From assembly GCA_012729785.1 (NCBI GenBank), contig JAAYCL010000042.1, positions 59,530-123,529 on the forward strand: a stretch of DNA of 64,000 nt, written 5' to 3'. The stretch comes from Chlamydiota bacterium (GTDB lineage: Bacteria > Auribacterota > Tritonobacteria > UBA1439). Positions 60,340 to 64,000 of the stretch are shown one piece after another (the stretch's first letter is position 1; the number at the start of each line of letters is the position of its first letter). The notes beneath the pieces were generated by a model. It searched no databases. It was not told the origin of the DNA and saw nothing but the letters and a program-made list of their open reading frames with translations. Both the position numbers and the translations under genes were made by a program.

Positions 60340-61947
60340 ATGAGGAGGGAAACGGGGATGCGCCTGCGCGGGGGCGCGCGGGGCGGCGCCGCCGCTGCCG
60401 CCGCCGTGCTGCTGGCGGCGGCCGGCTGCGGGGAAAAGCTCCCGCGCGCCGATTTCACCTTCGAGAACGGCTCCGACGTCCAGACGCTCGATCCCGCCCT
60501 GATGACCGGGCAGCCCGAGCACCGGATCGCGAACGCGATCTTCGAGGGGCTCACGGCCAGGAGCCCCGACGGCGCGACGATCGTGCCGGGCGTGGCGGAG
60601 TCGTGGGAGATCTCCCCCGACGGGCTGCGCTACACCTTCCGGCTCCGCGACTGCGTCTGGAGCGACGGGACGCCCCTGACCGCCGACGACTTCATCTACT
60701 CGTGGCGGCGCGTTCTCGACCCGTCGATGGGGGCCGCCTACTACGCCTACCAGCTCTTCTACATCCGCGGCGCCGAGGAGTTCAACGCGGGCGTCCTGAA
60801 CGATTTCTCCCGCGTGGGGGTGCGCGCGCCCGATCCCCGGACCCTCGTGGTCGAGCTGAAGTCCCCGACGCCGTTCTTCCTGTACCTCACCTCGTTCTAC
60901 ACCCTCTTCCCCGTCAATCGGGCCTGCGTGGAGCGGCACGGCGATCTCTGGACGCGCCCCGGGAAGATCGTGAGCAACGGCCCCTTTGTTCTCGCGGAGT
61001 GGATCACCAGCCGCAGGATACGCCTCGTCCGGAACCCGCGCTACTGGGACCGGGACCGCGTCCGGCTCTCCACGATCGACGCGCTGCCGACCGAGAACGA
61101 GAGCACGGCGTTCAACCTGTACCTCACCGGCGGGGCCGACTGGGTGGACGGCGCCGGCATCCCGCTGCACCTTGTCGACCTGCTGCGGACGCGGCCGGAT
61201 TTCCACAAGACCACAATCCTCGTCACCTACTTCTACCGGTTCAACGTCACTCGGCCCCCGATCGACGACCCGCGCGTCCGGAAGGCGCTCGCCCTCGCCG
61301 CCGACAAGAAGCGCATCACGGAGAAGATCCTGCGCGCGGGGCAGCTCCCGGCGACGACGCTCGTCTCCCCCTCGATGCCGCGCTACCGCCCGCCGGAGGG
61401 GCTCGGCTACGACCCCGCGGAGGCCCGGCGCCTCCTCGCGGAGGCGGGATATCCCGGCGGCGAACGGTTCCCCGAAACGCGCATCCTCTTCAACACGAGC
61501 GAGGCGCACAAACAGATCGCGGTGGAGATGCAGGCGATCTGGAAGGAGAATCTCGGGATACAGGTGGAGCTCGAGAACCAGGAGTGGGGCACCTACCTGA
61601 ACAGCGAGAGCGCACTCGACTACTGGATCTCACGGGCCGGGTGGGTGGCCGACTACCCGGATCCGAACACCTTCCTGGACATGTTCGTCACGGGCGGCGG
61701 CAACAACCGCACCGGCTGGGGGAACGCCCGCTACGACGAACTCATCGCCGCGGCGGGAGGCGAGCGCGACGAGAAGCGGCGGATGGACCTTCTCCGCGAG
61801 GCCGAGCGGATCCTCGTGGTGGACGAGGTGCCGATACTGCCGATATACTACTACGTCTCGCTCAGCCTGTACGACGCGGACCGCATCGGGGGGATCCTGC
61901 CGAACCCGCTCGACGAACACCCGCTCAAGCACGTCTTCATCAGATGA
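60340..61947 (+). CDS. Peptide ABC transporter substrate-binding lipoprotein, OppA type
   Basis: Periplasmic receptor (SBP family 5) that delivers peptides to the permease. The 535-residue protein has a signal peptide ending in AAAGC (lipobox), then family motifs GLTARSPDG, ESWEISPDGLRYTFRLRD-type phrases, ADDFIYSWRRVLDP and GWVADYPDPNTFLDMF. The ATG at 60340 is chosen over 60313 and 60358 because GGAGG lies seven bases upstream. Confidence 0.92.
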   Translation: MRRETGMRLRGGARGGAAAAAAVLLAAAGCGEKLPRADFTFENGSDVQTLDPALMTGQPEHRIANAIFEGLTARSPDGATIVPGVAESWEISPDGLRYTFRLRDCVWSDGTPLTADDFIYSWRRVLDPSMGAAYYAYQLFYIRGAEEFNAGVLNDFSRVGVRAPDPRTLVVELKSPTPFFLYLTSFYTLFPVNRACVERHGDLWTRPGKIVSNGPFVLAEWITSRRIRLVRNPRYWDRDRVRLSTIDALPTENESTAFNLYLTGGADWVDGAGIPLHLVDLLRTRPDFHKTTILVTYFYRFNVTRPPIDDPRVRKALALAADKKRITEKILRAGQLPATTLVSPSMPRYRPPEGLGYDPAEARRLLAEAGYPGGERFPETRILFNTSEAHKQIAVEMQAIWKENLGIQVELENQEWGTYLNSESALDYWISRAGWVADYPDPNTFLDMFVTGGGNNRTGWGNARYDELIAAAGGERDEKRRMDLLREAERILVVDEVPILPIYYYVSLSLYDADRIGGILPNPLDEHPLKHVFIR

Positions 61948-61966
61948 CGGCCGGGGAGGATGCGCG

Positions 61967-62884
61967 GTGCTGATCTACATCCTGCGGCGGATCCTCTGGA
62001 TGATCCCGACCCTCTGGGCGGTGGCCACGCTCGCCTTCTTCTTCATGCGGGCGGCCCCCGGGGGGCCGTTCGACTCCGAGCGGAAGCTCCCCCCGAGCAT
62101 CGAGAGGAACGTCAAGGCCAAGTACCACTACGACGAGCCGCTATTCCGGCAGTACCTCCGCTATCTCGCGGGGCTCGCCCGTCTCGACCTCGGCCCCTCG
62201 CTGAAGCTCCAGGGGAGGACGGTGAACGAGATCATCGCGCAGGCGCTGCCCTATTCGCTCGCCCTCGGGGGGCTCGCCCTCGGCCTCGCCCTCCTCCTCG
62301 GCGTCATCCTGGGGAGCGTGGCCGCCGTGCACCGGAACGGCCCGCTCGACCACGTCGTGATGGTGGTGGCGCTGGCGGGGATCTCGATCCCGACCTTCGT
62401 GATCGGCCCGCTTCTGATCATCGTCTTCGTCTTCGTGCTGCGGCTCCTCCCGGTGGCGGGGTGGGGCGGCGCCGCGCACCTCCTGATGCCGGTCCTCACC
62501 CTCGCGGCGCCGTTCACCGCCTACGTGGCGCGCCTGATGCGGGCGGGGATGCTCGACGTGCTGCACCAGCCGTTCATCCGGGCGGCGCGGGCCAAGGGGG
62601 CGGGGGAGACGGCGATCGTCTGCCGGCACGCCCTGAAGGTCGCCGTGCTGCCCGTGGTCACCTTCCTGGGGCCCGCGAGCGCGCAGCTCCTCACCGGCTC
62701 GGTCGTCGTGGAGAAGATCTTCAACCTCCCCGGCCTGGGGCGCTTCTTCGTCAACAGCGCCTTCAACCGGGACCACACGGTGGCGCTCGGCGTGGCGCTT
62801 CTCTACTGCGTGATGCTCCTCGTCTTCAACCTGATCGTGGACATCTCATACGCGTGGCTCGACCCGCGCATCCGGTACCGGTAG
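61967..62884 (+). CDS. Peptide ABC transporter permease, OppB type
   Basis: Inner-membrane permease of a peptide transporter, 305 residues with about six membrane helices. Typical features are RRILWMIPTLWAV near the start, RAAPGGPFD, and the cytoplasmic EAA-type loop RAARAKGAGETAIVCRHALK that contacts the ATPase. The start is GTG with GGGGAGG upstream. The usual OppC partner is missing: the next gene is a sugar kinase. Confidence 0.92.
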   Translation: MLIYILRRILWMIPTLWAVATLAFFFMRAAPGGPFDSERKLPPSIERNVKAKYHYDEPLFRQYLRYLAGLARLDLGPSLKLQGRTVNEIIAQALPYSLALGGLALGLALLLGVILGSVAAVHRNGPLDHVVMVVALAGISIPTFVIGPLLIIVFVFVLRLLPVAGWGGAAHLLMPVLTLAAPFTAYVARLMRAGMLDVLHQPFIRAARAKGAGETAIVCRHALKVAVLPVVTFLGPASAQLLTGSVVVEKIFNLPGLGRFFVNSAFNRDHTVALGVALLYCVMLLVFNLIVDISYAWLDPRIRYR

Positions 62885-62907
62885 ACGCGGCGGAGGGGAG
62901 GCGGGGG

Positions 62908-63825
62908 ATGCAACGGTACGCGTTCGGCATAGACATCGGCGGCACCTCGGCGAAGATCATCCTGGCGGACCGCCGGATGCGGATCGCCGCGCGGAAGACG
63001 GTCCCGATCGACCCGCGCCGCGCGTGGCGCGAGGCGCTGGCGGCGATCGCCGACGCGGCGTGCGCCCTGGGCGGGTCCCGTCGCGTCGCCGGGGCCGGGG
63101 TCGGATGCGCCGGGTGCATCGACGCGGTGCGGGGCGTTGTGCAGTTCTCGCCGAACCTGCCGCGCTGGCGCAACGTGCCGCTCGCGGCGTTCCTCGCCAG
63201 GCGGCTCGGCGCCGCTTGCGTGCTGGACAACGACGTCAACATGATGGCGCTCGGGGAACAGCGCTACGGCGCCGCGCGGGGGGCGCCGAACGTCTGCTGC
63301 CTCACGATCGGGACCGGGATCGGCGGCGGCCTCATCTTCGAGGGGCGGCTGTACCGCGGCGCCTCGATGACCGCGGGGGAGCTGGGCCATATCCCCGTGG
63401 GGCCGGGAGCGGCGCGGTGCCCGTGCGGCGGGAAAGGGTGTCTCGAACGGTATGTCGGTCGCGACGGGATCGTGCGCCTCGCCACGCGCCTGATGGGCGC
63501 CGGGGGGGAGGCGCTGACGCCCGCCCGCATCGCCCTCGCGGCCCGGGCCGGGGACCCGGGGGCGCGGAGGGTGTGGAGACTGACCGGTGAGCGCCTCGGC
63601 CTGGGGCTGGTCTGTCTGGTGAACCTCCTCAACCCCGACGTCGTGGTGATAGGGGGCGGGATCAGCGGCGCGGGGCGCCTTCTCCTCGACCCGGCGCGGC
63701 GCGTCGTGCGCGAACGGGCGCTGCCGATCCCCGCCCGGCGCGTGCGGATAGTGCGTTCCGCCCTCGGGCCCGACGCCGGCGCGATCGGGGCGGCGAGCGA
63801 GGCGTTCAAGGCGGTTTCCCGGTAG
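62908..63825 (+). CDS. ROK family sugar kinase/glucokinase-like protein
   Basis: Cytoplasmic kinase of the ROK family, which phosphorylates hexoses such as glucose or N-acetylated sugars. The 305-residue protein has the phosphate loop DIGGTSAKIIL, DNDVNMMALGE with the catalytic Asp, TIGTGIGGGLIF, ELGHIPVGP and the zinc motif CPCGGKGCLERY. No helix-turn-helix is present, so it is a kinase rather than a NagC-type repressor. GGAGGGGAGG precedes the ATG. The substrate is not clear from context. Confidence 0.93.
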   Translation: MQRYAFGIDIGGTSAKIILADRRMRIAARKTVPIDPRRAWREALAAIADAACALGGSRRVAGAGVGCAGCIDAVRGVVQFSPNLPRWRNVPLAAFLARRLGAACVLDNDVNMMALGEQRYGAARGAPNVCCLTIGTGIGGGLIFEGRLYRGASMTAGELGHIPVGPGAARCPCGGKGCLERYVGRDGIVRLATRLMGAGGEALTPARIALAARAGDPGARRVWRLTGERLGLGLVCLVNLLNPDVVVIGGGISGAGRLLLDPARRVVRERALPIPARRVRIVRSALGPDAGAIGAASEAFKAVSR

Positions 63826-64000
63826 GCGCCGCCGCATGGCCGCTCGAGGGGAAAAGGAGACACAAGGAAAAATTGGCTCATGACGTTTCTTTGTGAAAGA
63901 TTTTCACGGCTGCGACAGGAGTACCAGCATCAGGCATGACATATCTCCCTGGCCGGCTTGAGGTTGAGCCTTCAAGGGCTCCGCTCAAGCCGGCCAGGGA
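63826..64000. other. Gene-free end of the window, with small inverted repeats
   Basis: After the ROK stop the sequence becomes AT-richer. CACAAGGAAA (63861-63870) and TTTCTTTGTG (63886-63895) are near-complementary, and GTGAAAGATTTTCAC (63893-63907) is a perfect 6-bp inverted repeat with a 3-base centre, possibly a regulator site. A large inverted repeat follows to the window end. Confidence 0.5.
63946..64000. repeat. Long hairpin: 17-bp inverted repeat with a nested stem
   Basis: TCCCTGGCCGGCTTGAG (63946-63962) pairs perfectly with CTCAAGCCGGCCAGGGA (63984-64000). The 21-base loop itself holds GAGCC / GGCTC, so the whole forms a 55-base double-stem hairpin. It may be a terminator or the end of an element cut by the window edge. 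Confidence 0.6.

Noticed and set aside
63892-63908. CRP-like site (TGTGA ... TCACG)
   Set aside because: The half sites are separated by seven rather than six bases, and no downstream gene is visible to regulate.
63880-63939. 19-codon ORF after the ROK kinase (ATG at 63880)
   Set aside because: Spacing to the nearest purine-rich site is long and the peptide has no recognisable feature; it overlaps the small inverted repeats.

Overview
This is a 64 kb stretch of a high-GC, gene-dense chromosome from a didermic-looking bacterium. It carries lipoprotein processing genes, several lipoproteins, a type IV pilus retraction-type ATPase and a complete divisome set. Genes are tightly packed, often with 4-8 base stop/start overlaps, and have good purine-rich ribosome binding sites and a mix of ATG, GTG and TTG starts. 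Nothing fixes the taxon by sequence alone. The gene orders, the dapL lysine route and the GC content would suit an uncultured lineage near the PVC/Omnitrophota-Auribacterota area, but that is a guess.

Layout. (1) 1-11.1 kb: the division and cell wall (dcw) cluster: murF (5' cut by the window edge), mraY, murD, a LysM protein, ftsW, murG, murB, ftsQ, ftsA, ftsZ. murC and ddl are not in it. (2) 11.1-20.9 kb: an M50-type membrane peptidase and a lipoprotein, each with its own clear promoter, an AMP-forming ligase, a PilZ protein beside a PilT/PilU ATPase, a radical SAM protein, pgeF, yggS, proC and yggU. (3) 21-28.4 kb: a minus-strand hemerythrin, then divergent ileS-dksA-like-lspA-lgt-rlu-manA. 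(4) 28.4-33.8 kb: yicC-gmk-coaC-coaB, tRNA-Leu, an L-2-hydroxyglutarate oxidase type enzyme, a small lipoprotein, tRNA-Cys, and rplM-rpsI with a terminator. (5) 33.9-43.6 kb: argC-argJ-argB-argD-argG-argH-lysA-dapF. (6) 43.6-52.7 kb: an accessory segment with long gene-free stretches and visibly lower GC in its second half. It holds a K+/H+ antiporter, DUF488, homospermidine synthase, a NifX-like/DUF134 pair, rnk, a lipoprotein of the amidinotransferase family and a tandem-repeat protein. (7) 52.7-64 kb: dapA-dapB-dapL, folK, panB, panC, nadA, an incomplete peptide ABC transporter (ATPase, binding protein, one permease), a ROK kinase, and a long inverted repeat at the window edge.

How it fits together. 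lysA-dapF and dapA-dapB-dapL form the LL-diaminopimelate aminotransferase route to meso-DAP and lysine. meso-DAP would feed the wall pathway whose later steps (MurF, MraY, MurD, MurG, MurB) open the window. The lysine set looks split by the accessory segment, which is the most interesting region. Its most unusual gene encodes an amidinotransferase-family enzyme with an intact catalytic triad and a perfect lipobox, predicting an exported, lipid-anchored guanidino-group enzyme.
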